Positions 7,610-17,165 of a DNA stretch of 64,000 bases are shown in pieces. How positions within the stretch are numbered: the first letter of the stretch is position 1; the number at the start of each line of letters is the position of its first letter. Origin of the DNA: SG8-41 sp035259205. Lineage in GTDB: Bacteria; Pseudomonadota; Gammaproteobacteria; Burkholderiales; SG8-41. The position numbers and the translations under genes were made by a program. The notes beneath the pieces were generated by a model that was not told where the DNA came from, did no database searches, and worked only from the letters and a program-made list of their open reading frames with translations. The DNA lies in contig DATFWO010000285.1 of NCBI GenBank assembly GCA_035259205.1, positions 1 through 64,000 on the forward strand, read 5' to 3'.

Positions 7610-9703
7610 ATGAACGACTCGCGCTATCGCATGGGCGTGGACATCGGCGGAACTTTTACCGATATCGTGATGATGTCGGACGATGGCACGGTGTACAGCA
7701 AGAAGCTTCTGTCGACTCCGGCAGACTACAGCGCAGCGATCGAGGACGGCATCACGGCATTGCTCTCCGAGCTGTCCGTAGTCCCGGCGCGCGTGGAGGA
7801 GTTCGTGCACGCGACGACTGTCGCCACGAACACGATCATCGAGCGCAGGGGCGTGCAGGTCGCATTGGTGACTACGCAGGGATTTCGCGACGTGCTCGAG
7901 CTCGGGCGTTTCCGCGCGCCGCGCCCGTACGACGTGCGCTTCCGCAAGCCCGATCCACTGGTGCCGCGTAACCTCCGCTTCGAGGTCCCGGAGCGCATCG
8001 ACGCCGACGGCTCCATCGTTCGCGAGCTGGATATTGCGGCGCTCGAAGATATTGCGCGCGCGGTGGAGCTCGCGCAGGTCCGCGCGATCGCGATATGCTT
8101 CCTGAACGCCTGCTCCAACAGCGCCCACGAAAAGCAGGCGGAGCGATTCTTCCGTGCCCGATTGCCCGGCGTCTCGATAACCGCTTCGACCTCCCTGCTG
8201 CCGCAGGTAGGCGAATACGAGCGTACCAGCACGACGGTCATCAACGCCTACATCCGTCCGGTCGTCAACGGTTACGTGGAGGCCCTGGAGCGCCGCCTTC
8301 GGACGCTGGGTGTTCCGGCTCCGCTGATGATCATGCAGTCAAGCGGCGGGATCGCGCCAGGCGCCCTCGTTGCCGAAACACCCATCACCATCATCGAGTC
8401 GGGGCCGGCTGCGGGGGTGCTCGGCGGCCAGCGCATGGGCGTGGATGCAGGCCTTAGCGACATGATCGTCTTCGACATGGGTGGCACGACCGCCAAGTCC
8501 ACGGTCATCGAGGATTTTCAGTTCGGCGTATGCCCGGAGATCGAGGTGGGCGGGAGCGCGAGCATCGGCCAGCGCATGATCAAGGGGGCGGGTTATCCGG
8601 TGCAGGCGCCGACGATCGATATCGCAGAAGTCGGTGCGGGAGGAGGAAGCATCGCGTCGGTGGACGAGGCGGGCGGGCTCAAGGTCGGCCCGCGCAGCGC
8701 CGGCGCGGATCCCGGCCCGGTGTGCTACGGCCGGGGCGGCAGCCTGCCGACCGTTACCGACGCCAATCTGGTGCTGGGTTATCTCAATCCGGGCGCACTG
8801 GTTGGGGGCGAGCTGGTGCTCGACTACGGCAAGGCGCGGGCCGCGGTCGAGGCGCTCGGCAGGGCGCTGGATCTGGACGCTACCGACGCCGCCTACGGCA
8901 TCCACGAGATCGCCAACGCGACCATGTTGCGCGCGCTGCGCGGCATCTCGTCGGAGCGCGGCCGCGACCCGTCCCGGTATTCACTGCTGGCGATCGGGGG
9001 CAACGGTCCGGTGCATGCGGCAAGCCTCGCCGAGGCCGGGGGATTGACGCGTATCGTCGTGCCGCCGGTTGCCGGTCTCTTCAGCGCTCTCGGCATGCTC
9101 TTCGCCGATGTCGAGCATCACCTGGTGAAAGGTTTTTACCGCGCTTTCGAGCGCTGTCCTGTGGCAGATCTCAATGCCGCGGCGGCCGATCTGGTGGAAT
9201 CGGGACGCAAGCTCCTGTCCGAGCAGGGCTACGCGAGCCCGGAACGCCAGCGGATCGCCGTTTGCGCCGACGTGAAATACGTCGGCCAGACTTCCCCCCT
9301 GACCGTCCGTCTCGCCCGCCTTCCCGTTACCGATGACGTCCTGAGGAAACTGGTCGGGATGTTCGAGGCCGAGCACTCCAGGACTTTCGGCTACATCTCG
9401 CCCGGGGACGCGCTCCAGTTCGTCGCAGTGAAGGCGATCTGCCAGGGCGTGCCCGAAAGGCCGCGCATGCCGGGGCGCATGGCGCGCGGGAACGAGCGCG
9501 CGACGCCGGCACGCGAGCGCCGCGCCTACTTCGGGGCGCGGCACGGCTGGCTCGCAACGCCGGTCATGGCGCGCGCCGATCTTCCCGGCAAGACCGTGCC
9601 GGGACCCGTCATCGTCGAGGAATACGACACGACCGTCGTGGTCCGGCCCGGATGGACGGCGCGCACCGATGGCTGGAACCGGATCCATATGGAGCGAGGG
9701 TGA
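7610..9703 (+). CDS. hyuA: Hydantoinase/oxoprolinase family protein, subunit A (HyuA)
   Basis: The 697-residue protein has the N-terminal nucleotide-binding start YRMGVDIGGTFTDIV, then the ESGPAAGVLGGQRMG segment near residues 263-277 and VFDMGGTTAKSTV near 287, all typical of HyuA/AcxA-type proteins of the ASKHA fold. With its partner subunit it performs ATP-dependent hydrolysis of a cyclic amide (hydantoin or 5-oxoproline type) or ATP-dependent carboxylation (acetone carboxylase relatives). The next gene overlaps it in a GTGA arrangement and encodes the B subunit. Full length for the family. It leads the plus-strand operon, divergent from an amidase-containing operon. Confidence 0.92.
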   Translation: MNDSRYRMGVDIGGTFTDIVMMSDDGTVYSKKLLSTPADYSAAIEDGITALLSELSVVPARVEEFVHATTVATNTIIERRGVQVALVTTQGFRDVLELGRFRAPRPYDVRFRKPDPLVPRNLRFEVPERIDADGSIVRELDIAALEDIARAVELAQVRAIAICFLNACSNSAHEKQAERFFRARLPGVSITASTSLLPQVGEYERTSTTVINAYIRPVVNGYVEALERRLRTLGVPAPLMIMQSSGGIAPGALVAETPITIIESGPAAGVLGGQRMGVDAGLSDMIVFDMGGTTAKSTVIEDFQFGVCPEIEVGGSASIGQRMIKGAGYPVQAPTIDIAEVGAGGGSIASVDEAGGLKVGPRSAGADPGPVCYGRGGSLPTVTDANLVLGYLNPGALVGGELVLDYGKARAAVEALGRALDLDATDAAYGIHEIANATMLRALRGISSERGRDPSRYSLLAIGGNGPVHAASLAEAGGLTRIVVPPVAGLFSALGMLFADVEHHLVKGFYRAFERCPVADLNAAAADLVESGRKLLSEQGYASPERQRIAVCADVKYVGQTSPLTVRLARLPVTDDVLRKLVGMFEAEHSRTFGYISPGDALQFVAVKAICQGVPERPRMPGRMARGNERATPARERRAYFGARHGWLATPVMARADLPGKTVPGPVIVEEYDTTVVVRPGWTARTDGWNRIHMERG

Positions 9704-11439
9704 AAGTCGACCCGGTCAGACGCGAGCTGTTGATGAACGCCCTGGTGACGATCGCCGAGAACGTGCTCGTGATGATCGTACGCACGGCGCGCTCCGCCAA
9801 CGTGAAGAACAGCCTGGATTTCTCCGCCGCGATCCTGGATGCCGATGGGCAGCTCGTGGCCCAGGGCCTCGCGGTCCCGGTGCACCTGGGCGCGATGATG
9901 CCCGCGATCAAGGGTTGCCGCGACTACTTTGGCGACGACGTCGCCGAGGGCGACATGCTGGTCTGCAACGATCCGTACTCGGGTTGCAGCCATCTCAACG
10001 ACATTTTCATGTTCAAGCCGGTCTTCGCTGCCGGACGGCGGATCGCCTGGATCGGCATCATCCTGCACCACACCGATCTCGGCGGACGCGTTGCGGGCGG
10101 CAACGCAGCCGACAGCAACGAGATCTTCGAGGAGGGCTTGCGGATCCCGCCGAGCAAGATCGTGGATGCGGGAAGAATCAACTCGACCCTCATGCGGATC
10201 ATCGAGTTCAACTCGCGTGTGCCGGCGCGGGTGCTCGCCGACGTGCGGGCCGAAATGGCGGCGGTCGAGCAGGCGGCGAAGGAGCTGGAAAGGCTCGTTT
10301 CCCAGTGGGACGCGGACGAGTTCTGCGCGTACCTGCGCGACCTGATCGACTACGCCGAGCGCCTCGCCCGCGCCCAGATCGCAGCGCTGCCCGACGGCGT
10401 GACCGAATTCACTGAATGGAACGACGACGACGGGATCGGCGGTGGCCCGGTGCGGATCCACGTGCGGCTGACCAAGCAGGGCGACGAGATCGCCGTCGAT
10501 TTCAGCGGCACCGACCGCCGGCTGGGAGGAGCGGTGCACAGCTACTACGCATTCACCGCGTCGTGCGCTTATGCCGCGATACGCACCATGCTGGACCTCG
10601 ATATCCCGAGCAATGCCGGGCTCTATCGGCCGATCAGGGTGATCGCGCCCGAAGGGACGTTCGTCAATGCGCCGTTTCCGGCCGCATTCGGCTCCCGTGG
10701 ACAGAGTGGATACCGGATCCGCTCCGTCGTCCTCGGCGCGCTCGCCCTGCTGATGCCGGATCGCCTGACCGGCTGTCCCGGCGGCTCGGAGTTCGCGATC
10801 GCCGTGTCCGGGCACGATGGGAGCCGCCGGCGCTTCCTCCATCTCGAGTTCCACAACAACACCGGCCATGGCGGTGGCCCCGATCGCGATGGGCAGGACG
10901 CAGGACCGAACTGCATCGGCAACCTCGCGAACATGCCGGTCGAGCTGATCGAGGCGGAAAACCCGATCCGGGTGGAGGAATACGCTTTCCTGCCCGACAC
11001 AGGCGGGCCCGGCAGGTATCGCGGCGCGCTGGGTATCGTGCGCGAATACCGCATCCTGGCCGAAGACGCCGTGGTGCAGGTACGCTCGGACCGCTTCGCG
11101 CACGAGCCATGGGGAATACTGGGCGGGGGGCCGGGCGCCCGTGCCCGCGCCTTCCTCAATCCCGGCTCGGCGCAGTCCGAGGTGTTGCCCTCGAAGTTCG
11201 TGCGCCGCCTGCAGTACGGCGACGTGCTGCGCGCGGAAATGGCGGCGGCCGGGGGCTATGGCGATCCGCTCGAGCGCGATCCTGCGGCGGTGGCGGCCGA
11301 CGTGGCGCAGCAGAAAATTACGCGCGAGCATGCATATCAGGAGTACGCCGTGGTAGTCGACGGCGACGCCGGGGCGAAGCTCGACGCCGCAGCCACCGCC
11401 CTCGAGCGCAGGCGCCGGAGCGGAAGCCACAAACGATAG
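9700..11439 (+). CDS. hyuB: Hydantoinase B/oxoprolinase family protein (HyuB)
   Basis: A protein of 579 residues, typical of HyuB. It begins VKVDPVRRELLMNALVTIAE and includes MIVRTARSANVKNSLDFS, GDMLVCNDPYSGCSHLND and the late GGGPGARARAF. The GTG at 9700 was preferred over the earlier in-frame ATG at 9652: it overlaps the hyuA stop as GTGA, is preceded by the purine-rich GGAGCGAGG, and matches the family start. HyuB forms the catalytic complex with HyuA. Relatives include N-methylhydantoinase, 5-oxoprolinase C-terminal halves and acetone carboxylase alpha subunits. The absence of a small gamma subunit favours ring hydrolysis over carboxylation, though this is weak evidence. Confidence 0.92.
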   Translation: MKVDPVRRELLMNALVTIAENVLVMIVRTARSANVKNSLDFSAAILDADGQLVAQGLAVPVHLGAMMPAIKGCRDYFGDDVAEGDMLVCNDPYSGCSHLNDIFMFKPVFAAGRRIAWIGIILHHTDLGGRVAGGNAADSNEIFEEGLRIPPSKIVDAGRINSTLMRIIEFNSRVPARVLADVRAEMAAVEQAAKELERLVSQWDADEFCAYLRDLIDYAERLARAQIAALPDGVTEFTEWNDDDGIGGGPVRIHVRLTKQGDEIAVDFSGTDRRLGGAVHSYYAFTASCAYAAIRTMLDLDIPSNAGLYRPIRVIAPEGTFVNAPFPAAFGSRGQSGYRIRSVVLGALALLMPDRLTGCPGGSEFAIAVSGHDGSRRRFLHLEFHNNTGHGGGPDRDGQDAGPNCIGNLANMPVELIEAENPIRVEEYAFLPDTGGPGRYRGALGIVREYRILAEDAVVQVRSDRFAHEPWGILGGGPGARARAFLNPGSAQSEVLPSKFVRRLQYGDVLRAEMAAAGGYGDPLERDPAAVAADVAQQKITREHAYQEYAVVVDGDAGAKLDAAATALERRRRSGSHKR

Positions 11440-11470
11440 ACGTAGAGCCCGCGAGGAAGATGACGCGATC

Positions 11471-12898
11471 ATGACCCATACGCCGAAAAAAGCCACGGTG
11501 CCGGACCAGGACGCTTCGCGCTATCTCGATGTGCTGTCCGATTACCTGTGCCATGCCAGGCTGGAGGATTTTCCGGCAGCTGTAACCGAACGCGCACGCT
11601 GGATCATTGCCGACTGCCTGCCGCTGACCGCCGCCGGCATGCAGGCCCGGGAAATGCGCGACTTCGCGCAACGGCAGCTCGCGTGCAATCCCAGGGGCGA
11701 GGCGACGGTCATCGGCCTGGGCGTAAGAGCGGATCCCAAAACGGCTTCGCTGCTGAACGGGACCGCGGGGACGTGGCTGGAAATGGTGGAGGAGAACATC
11801 TACGCCAAGGGACTGCCGGCGATCCAGGTCGTACCTGCCGCGCTGGCGCTCGCCGAGCACCACAAGGCGTCGGGACGCGAGCTCATGGCGGCGACCGTTC
11901 TCGGTTACGAGGCTGGCTGCCGGATCAGCAGGGCGACCAAGACCAAGATGGCACTGCATCCGAGCGGCACCTTCGGGGTGATCTGCGCGGCGGTCGCCGC
12001 CGCCAGGCTGGCGCGGCTGGGTGAGCACGCGATGCGCGAAGTGATCAACGTGAGCGCCACGCTCGGACTGGCCACCAGCCGCAAAGCGATCATCGACGGC
12101 GCGACCGTGGGCCGGGTATACAGCGGCGCCAGCGGCCTGCTCGGCATACTGGCGGTGGAAATGGTTCAGGCCGGGCTGACCGGCGAGGTCGACGGGGTGC
12201 GCTCCGTCTACGGCTCGATCTACGCCGATGCGCCGGAGGTCGTGAGCCGCATTCCGCAGATGGCGAAGGAGTCGTTCGAGCCGGAATTGGTGCTCGCCGG
12301 ACTGGGCTCGGAGTTCCTCATAACCGAGGGGTTCATCAAGATGCACGCCTGCGCCCGGTCGATTCATCCGGCGCTGGATCTCGTCGAGGATATCCTGGCG
12401 CGCAGGCGGCTCGACCCGGCCGAGATCGACCGCATCGATTTTCTCACTTACATCTCGCCCACGACATTGCACGGCAAGACCCCGAAAACGGCCTTCGGGT
12501 CCCGATTTTCGCTGCCGTTCGCCGTCGCATCGCTCATCTACCACGGACGCGGCGCACTCGCGAACTTCGAAGACGAGGCCTTCGCGAATCCCGTCATCCG
12601 CGACCTCGCGCTGCGCGTCAATGTCGCCGAGAAGCCTGAATACACGGCCTTGTTTCCCTTCAAGCAGCCGTGCGACGTGCAGGTTCGCCTCAAGGATGGC
12701 AGTATGATCGAGGCGAGAGCCGAGTACACGAGAGGCGATCCGAAAAACCCGCGCACGGCCGCGGAAATGACGTCCAAATTTTTCGATGTTGCCCGACTGG
12801 TCTGGAACCGCGAGCACGCGCAGCGCGTGTTCGACGGCATGATGTCGCTCGAGGGCATCGACGACGTGCACGCTTTCTTTTCCAGAAACCCGATCTAG
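11471..12898 (+). CDS. MmgE/PrpD family protein
   Basis: The 475-residue protein has the all-helical N-terminal MmgE/PrpD domain (YLCHARLEDFPAAVTERARW, then NGTAGTWLEMVEEN where most members have a YLDFND-like segment) and the C-terminal domain with IKMHACARSIHPALD. The replacement of RYLDFND by TWLEMVE is a visible departure from the paralogues at 2806 and 34284, so the active site may differ. It follows hyuB by 31 nt and precedes the deacetylase gene by 3 nt, so it is clearly part of the same transcript. It likely acts as a lyase or isomerase on an intermediate of the same pathway; the exact reaction is unknown. Confidence 0.85.
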   Translation: MTHTPKKATVPDQDASRYLDVLSDYLCHARLEDFPAAVTERARWIIADCLPLTAAGMQAREMRDFAQRQLACNPRGEATVIGLGVRADPKTASLLNGTAGTWLEMVEENIYAKGLPAIQVVPAALALAEHHKASGRELMAATVLGYEAGCRISRATKTKMALHPSGTFGVICAAVAAARLARLGEHAMREVINVSATLGLATSRKAIIDGATVGRVYSGASGLLGILAVEMVQAGLTGEVDGVRSVYGSIYADAPEVVSRIPQMAKESFEPELVLAGLGSEFLITEGFIKMHACARSIHPALDLVEDILARRRLDPAEIDRIDFLTYISPTTLHGKTPKTAFGSRFSLPFAVASLIYHGRGALANFEDEAFANPVIRDLALRVNVAEKPEYTALFPFKQPCDVQVRLKDGSMIEARAEYTRGDPKNPRTAAEMTSKFFDVARLVWNREHAQRVFDGMMSLEGIDDVHAFFSRNPI

Positions 12899-12901
12899 CG
12901 T

Positions 12902-13795
12902 ATGTCGCTCGAGCGGGACTTTGTCGGCTATGGAATGACCCCGCCGGCGGTGGCGTGGCCCGGCGGCGCGCGCATCGCGGTGCAGGTGGCGGTGAACTAC
13001 GAGGAGGGCGCCGAGTATTCGCTGCTGGACGGAGATGCCCATCGCGAGCCTACGGGTGACCTCGCATCGCCCGTGCCGCTCGATCAGCGCGACCTGATGA
13101 ACGAATCCTTCTTCGAATACGGCAGCCGCGTCGGCGTGTGGCGGCTCCTCGATCTGCTCGACAAGCAACAGATCAAGGGCACCTTTCTTGCGTGCGGTCT
13201 CGCGCTCGAGCGCAATCCGCAGGTCGCGCGCGAGATCGTCCGCCGCGGCCACGAGCCTGCCGGTCACGGCTACCGGTGGGAGGAGCATCACAAGATGAGC
13301 CGGGACGAGGAGCGCGAAGCGATACGCAAGGCGGTGGATTCCGTGAGCCGCACGACGGGGGAACGTCCGGTGGGCTGGATGCCCCGCTACGGACCCAGCG
13401 TGAATACCCGGGAGTTGCTGGTCGAGGAAGGCGGCTTCGTCTACGACAGTTGCCATGCCATCAACGACGATCTGCCCTATCGCGCGACCGTCAACGGACG
13501 GCGCTGGCTGGTGGTCCCCTATGCCGGCGACGTCAACGACGGCCGCGCGTTTCGGGGCGGCGGGGGCGGACCGGACGACTTCTACAACGTCATGCGCTAC
13601 ACCTTCGACGTACTCTATGCGGAAGGCGCCGCGCGTCCCAAGATGATGACCGTGGCTCTGCACTGTCGCATTTCGGGGCGGCCGGCCTTTGCGCATGTGG
13701 TCGGCCGGTTCCTGACTTACGCGAGGCAGTTTCCGGACGTATGGTTCGCGCGCCGCATCGATATCGCCCGCTGGTGGCTCGAGCGGGGCTATTGA
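12902..13795 (+). CDS. PuuE-like polysaccharide-deacetylase-fold hydrolase
   Basis: A NodB-fold protein of 297 residues. It resembles the cofactor-independent allantoinase PuuE: an early VAVNYEEGAEYSLLDGD where classical deacetylases have the Asp pair, then FLACGLALERNP and GHEPAGHGYRWEEHHKM at about 119-135, and VALHCRISGRP near the end. PuuE-type enzymes open cyclic ureides such as allantoin. Sitting three bases after the MmgE/PrpD gene and in the HyuAB operon, it strengthens the case that the operon opens a nitrogen heterocycle. It lacks a signal peptide, so peptidoglycan or chitin deacetylation is unlikely. Confidence 0.85.
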   Translation: MSLERDFVGYGMTPPAVAWPGGARIAVQVAVNYEEGAEYSLLDGDAHREPTGDLASPVPLDQRDLMNESFFEYGSRVGVWRLLDLLDKQQIKGTFLACGLALERNPQVAREIVRRGHEPAGHGYRWEEHHKMSRDEEREAIRKAVDSVSRTTGERPVGWMPRYGPSVNTRELLVEEGGFVYDSCHAINDDLPYRATVNGRRWLVVPYAGDVNDGRAFRGGGGGPDDFYNVMRYTFDVLYAEGAARPKMMTVALHCRISGRPAFAHVVGRFLTYARQFPDVWFARRIDIARWWLERGY

Positions 13796-13847
13796 GGCGA
13801 CCTATGGATGCACAGGGCTCCGTGCAAGGCGCGGGAAGGGTGACCGC

Positions 13848-14867
13848 ATGAGATCGCGTATGGCCACAGGCATGGCAGAGCGTCTGGGATCGGCGGCCGT
13901 GATCGGCCTCGCTTGTTTCGCGCAGACGCTGGAAACGGCAGCCGCCGGACCGGCGCCCGAACCCGCGGCCGGAGATTTTCCGAGCCGGCCGATTCGATTC
14001 GTGGAGGCTTTCGGCGCCGGCGGCACCACCGACTATCTTTCCCGGGTGGTCGGGCAGAAACTTACCGCGCGTTTCGGGCAGCAGGTCGTCGTTGACAATA
14101 GGCCCGGCGCCGGCGGCAATATCGGTGCGGAAATGGCGGCGAAGGCTACTCCGGACGGCTACACGCTTTTCATGGGAGTAGTTCCCATCCTGGCCGCCGC
14201 CGGCAGCCTTTATGGGCGGCTGGGCTACGACGTTCTGAAGGATTTCAGCGATATCGCCCTGGTCGTGTCCGGCAACTATGTCCTCGTGGCGGGGCCGTCG
14301 CTGCAGGCCCGCTCGGTCCAGGAACTGGTGGCGCTCGCCAAATCGAAGCCGCTGCGCTACGGCTCGGCGGGTATCGGGAGCACGCTTCATCTGGCGATGG
14401 CGATGCTGAACAGCATGGCGGGCCTGAACATGCTTCACGTGCCGTACAAAGGCGGCCCCCCGATGGTGACGGCCCTTGCTGCCGGGGAAGTGGACGCGGG
14501 CGCGCCCAGCCTCACCTTGGCGCTGCCCTTGATCAAGGCCGGCCGGTTGACTCCGCTCGCGGTTACCAGCGCGCAGCGCGCCAGGGAATTTCCCAACCTT
14601 CCGACCATCGCGGAAGCCGGGGTTCCCGGCTACGATCTCACGCCGTGGTATGCAGCCTACGCGCCAGCGGGTACGCCGGCCGCGATCGTGAAGCTGCTGA
14701 ACGCCGAGATCAACGCCATCTTGCGCATGCCCGACATCCAGACGGGTTTCGCGGTGCAGGGACTGGAAGCGGTCGGCGGTACGCCGGAGCAGGCGCGGCA
14801 GACCATGAGGGTGGAGGTCAAGAAATGGGCCAAAGTGATCAAGGAAGCAGGGATCAAGGCCGAGTAG
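13848..14867 (+). CDS. Bug/TctC receptor protein
   Basis: The 339-residue protein has an N-terminal secretion signal (hydrophobic about 14-25, then an Ala/Pro-rich stretch). The mature part starts DFPSRPIRFVEAFGAGGTTD, with VVVDNRPGAGGNIGAE, PDGYTLFMG and VPYKGGPPMV following. ATG at 13848 follows GGGAAGGG by 8 nt, a good ribosome binding site. It lies 52 nt after the deacetylase gene and 5 nt before a second Bug gene, in the hyuAB operon. It resembles the receptor at 5524 in the facing operon (both have GGTTD/GGGTDYL and GNxGA motifs), so the two operons may import related ligands. Confidence 0.9.
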   Translation: MRSRMATGMAERLGSAAVIGLACFAQTLETAAAGPAPEPAAGDFPSRPIRFVEAFGAGGTTDYLSRVVGQKLTARFGQQVVVDNRPGAGGNIGAEMAAKATPDGYTLFMGVVPILAAAGSLYGRLGYDVLKDFSDIALVVSGNYVLVAGPSLQARSVQELVALAKSKPLRYGSAGIGSTLHLAMAMLNSMAGLNMLHVPYKGGPPMVTALAAGEVDAGAPSLTLALPLIKAGRLTPLAVTSAQRAREFPNLPTIAEAGVPGYDLTPWYAAYAPAGTPAAIVKLLNAEINAILRMPDIQTGFAVQGLEAVGGTPEQARQTMRVEVKKWAKVIKEAGIKAE

Positions 14868-14872
14868 GCCGA

Positions 14873-15853
14873 TTGCAGTCCCTCGTGGTGTGCGCGTTGC
14901 GCAGCACACCGCTGGTTGTGCTGGCGTCGTGGATTGCGGGTGTTCAGGCGCAGGACTATCCCGGCAAGCCGATCCGCTGGGTGATCCCCTATGCATCGGG
15001 TGGAGCCGCCGACATCACGGCGCGCATCATGGCGCCCCGCATGACGGAGTCTCTCGGCCAGCAAATCGTGGTCGACAACCGGCCGGGCGGGGCGACGATA
15101 CCTGCCGTCGACGCGGTCGCAAAGTCCGCCCCCGACGGCTACACGTGGCTTATCGCCAACATTGCATTTGGGGCCAACCCGAGTCTCTTCCGCAAGCTGC
15201 CCTACGATCCCATCCGGGATTTCGTGGAGGTCAGCCAGCTCGCGGTCGTGCCGATGGTGCTGGTGGTTCACCCATCGGTGCCGGTTCGCTCCCCCCAGGA
15301 ATTGATCACGCTCGCCAAGGCGAAGCCCGGCGCGCTGAACTATGGTTCGGCGGGAAACGGCGGCGCCAACCACCTGGCGACGGAGGTGTTTCGCAGCATG
15401 AGCGGGATCGACATCGTGCATGTGCCGTACAAGGCGATCGGCCAGGCCCTGTCCGATCTGCTGGGCGGGCAAATCTCGATGCTGTTCGGGACCGTCACGT
15501 CCGTCCATCCGTACATCAAGTCGGGCCGCCTGAAGGCGCTCTGCATCAGCAATATCCGGCCGAATCCTGCGCTGCCCGAGGTTGCGCCGTGCTCGGAGCG
15601 CGGCGTCGCCGGCTACAACGTCAACGAATGGCAGGTGCTGGTGGTTCCGGGGCGCACGCCGCCGGGGGTCGTGGAGCGCCTGCACAAGGAAGTGGTGAAA
15701 GCGCTGGCCGATCCCGACGTGAAGAACCGGCTCGCCGGGCTGGGCGCGGAGCCCGTCGGCAGCAGCCCGAGGGAAGCGGCAGACTTCGTGCGATCGGAGC
15801 TGGCGCGATGGGCGAAAATCGTCAAGGAAGCAGGAATTCAGCCGGTCGATTGA
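14873..15853 (+). CDS. Bug/TctC receptor protein with non-ATG start
   Basis: The mature region starts QDYPGKPIRWVIPYASGGAAD and continues with IVVDNRPGGATIPA, PDGYTWL and VPYKAIGQALSDLLGG. No ATG is available between the preceding gene's stop and the signal peptide. TTG at 14873 (MQSLVVCALRSTPLVVLASW) gives a complete signal peptide, with AAGGCCGAG 8-13 nt upstream; GTG at 14885 is an alternative. An in-frame ATG at 14645 would read through the previous Bug gene out of frame and is rejected. The product is about 326 residues. It is paired with the receptor gene ending 5 nt upstream. Confidence 0.8.
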   Translation: MQSLVVCALRSTPLVVLASWIAGVQAQDYPGKPIRWVIPYASGGAADITARIMAPRMTESLGQQIVVDNRPGGATIPAVDAVAKSAPDGYTWLIANIAFGANPSLFRKLPYDPIRDFVEVSQLAVVPMVLVVHPSVPVRSPQELITLAKAKPGALNYGSAGNGGANHLATEVFRSMSGIDIVHVPYKAIGQALSDLLGGQISMLFGTVTSVHPYIKSGRLKALCISNIRPNPALPEVAPCSERGVAGYNVNEWQVLVVPGRTPPGVVERLHKEVVKALADPDVKNRLAGLGAEPVGSSPREAADFVRSELARWAKIVKEAGIQPVD

Positions 15854-15930
15854 AGCGCGCTCGTGCAGCCCATCCGTAATTTTGAGCAACGGGCAGGAAT
15901 AGCGGCACCGCGCGATCTGCAGGACTGCAT

Positions 15931-16959
15931 ATGAGATTCGGTCTCTTTGGCAGCGCACAGACGACCACCGGCGAGGGCGCCATGGGGCCCGGCCAGGGGT
16001 TCAGGGATTACGTCGAGTTCACGATCGAGGCGGAAGCCCTCGGATATCACAGTGCGTTTCTCGTCGAGCATCACTTTACGGGCTGGAACCAGGTATCGGC
16101 GCCGCTCAATCTGCTCACGTGGGTTGCCGCGCGGACGACGACGTTGCGGGTCGGAACGGCGGTGATGGTGCTGCCCTGGCACAACCCCGTGCTCCTGGCC
16201 GAGCAGGCGGCAACCCTGGACCTGCTCTCGGGCGGGCGCCTGGACCTGGGAATAGGCAAGGGTTACCGCTACAACGAGTTCAACGGATTTCGCATTCCCA
16301 TGGAGGAAGCCGAGCCGCGCTTCGATGAGGCTCTCGACGTCATCATCAAGGCGTGGACCGCGACCGGCCGCTTCTCCCATCAGGGCCGGTACTGGCAGTT
16401 CGAAAATATCGCGGTGGAGCCGCCCCCGGCCCAGCAGCCGCATCCGCCGTTGTGGACGGCCGCCGGCAGTCCGGCGTCGATCCGGCGCGTCGCAGAGCGC
16501 CGCTGCAACCTCATGCTCGATCAGTTCGCGACGCCGCAGATCATCGGCGAGCGTATCGCCCTGTTCAGGAAGGAGCTCGAGGCGAGAGGGCGGCCGTTCG
16601 ACCCGTTGACGGTCGCCGTCGCACGGGACGTCTACGTCGCCAAGGACCGGGCGGACAAGCTGGCGGCCCTGGAACGCAACGCGAAGTTTCGCCAGCGTAC
16701 TGTCGAAGTGTCGCGAGTTCCGGGCCGGCTAGGCGGCTCGCACGTGCTCGCCTACGACCATACACCCGTGAGGAGCGAATCCGTCGCGTTGTATGGAACG
16801 CCCGACGAGATCATGGAGAAGCTCGAAGCACTGCGCGCCGTCGGAGTGAGCTACATCCTGGCCATCATCGGCGGCGGCTCGCGCGAAAGCCTGCGGCGCT
16901 TCGCCCGCGACGTCGCGCCGGCGTTCACGGGCGGCGAGCGTGCGACGGTGCGAAGCTGA
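15931..16959 (+). CDS. LLM-class flavin-dependent oxidoreductase
   Basis: The 342-residue luciferase-like monooxygenase starts MRFGLFGSAQTTTGEG. It has VEHHFTGW near residue 48, LRVGTAVMVLPWHNP near 72 and LLSGGRLDLGIGKGYRYNEF near 100. It closes the plus-strand hyuAB operon 77 nt after the Bug pair and mirrors the LLM enzyme at 994 at the far end of the facing operon. RutA, which opens uracil rings oxidatively, belongs to this superfamily, so oxygenation of a nitrogen heterocycle is a reasonable guess. The sequence does not fix the substrate, and a flavin reductase partner is not visible in the window. Confidence 0.88.
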   Translation: MRFGLFGSAQTTTGEGAMGPGQGFRDYVEFTIEAEALGYHSAFLVEHHFTGWNQVSAPLNLLTWVAARTTTLRVGTAVMVLPWHNPVLLAEQAATLDLLSGGRLDLGIGKGYRYNEFNGFRIPMEEAEPRFDEALDVIIKAWTATGRFSHQGRYWQFENIAVEPPPAQQPHPPLWTAAGSPASIRRVAERRCNLMLDQFATPQIIGERIALFRKELEARGRPFDPLTVAVARDVYVAKDRADKLAALERNAKFRQRTVEVSRVPGRLGGSHVLAYDHTPVRSESVALYGTPDEIMEKLEALRAVGVSYILAIIGGGSRESLRRFARDVAPAFTGGERATVRS

Positions 16960-16980
16960 GAATTCAAGCTCAATTTCCAG

Positions 16981-17080
16981 CTGCAGATGAATGCGGATAA
17001 GCGCAGAGCTTAAAGTTCAGGTCAAGATCAATACGCAATTGGGTTCGACCTTATCTGCGTTTATCTGTGTGTATCTGCGG
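16981..17080. repeat. 10-mer arms in inverted orientation after the LLM gene
   Basis: Three 10-nt units at 16981-17010 (ctgcagatga, atgcggataa, gcgcagagct) face three units at 17051-17080 (ttatctgcgt, ttatctgtgt, gtatctgcgg) that are approximately their reverse complement. The region lies between the LLM stop (16959) and the next gene (17166) and could fold as a hairpin. A related 10-mer pair occurs at 35787. Nothing else was seen in this ~200-nt gap. Confidence 0.6.
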
Positions 17081-17165
17081 CTGGAAAGCCGGTGGATTAT
17101 TACCGGTGGCGCCTTTCGCGGCGACCGCATAAACTTTCAGCAGCCGCTACACCGGGAGCAAGCTA

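Noticed and set aside
9652..9699. ATG start for hyuB at 9652
   Set aside because: The added residues are the out-of-frame end of hyuA. GTG 9700 has a ribosome binding site and the family N-terminus.
11318..13696. 792-codon minus-strand frame
   Set aside because: It lies opposite the hyuB end, MmgE/PrpD and deacetylase genes, which have clear family motifs. Long antisense frames are expected in GC-rich coding DNA.
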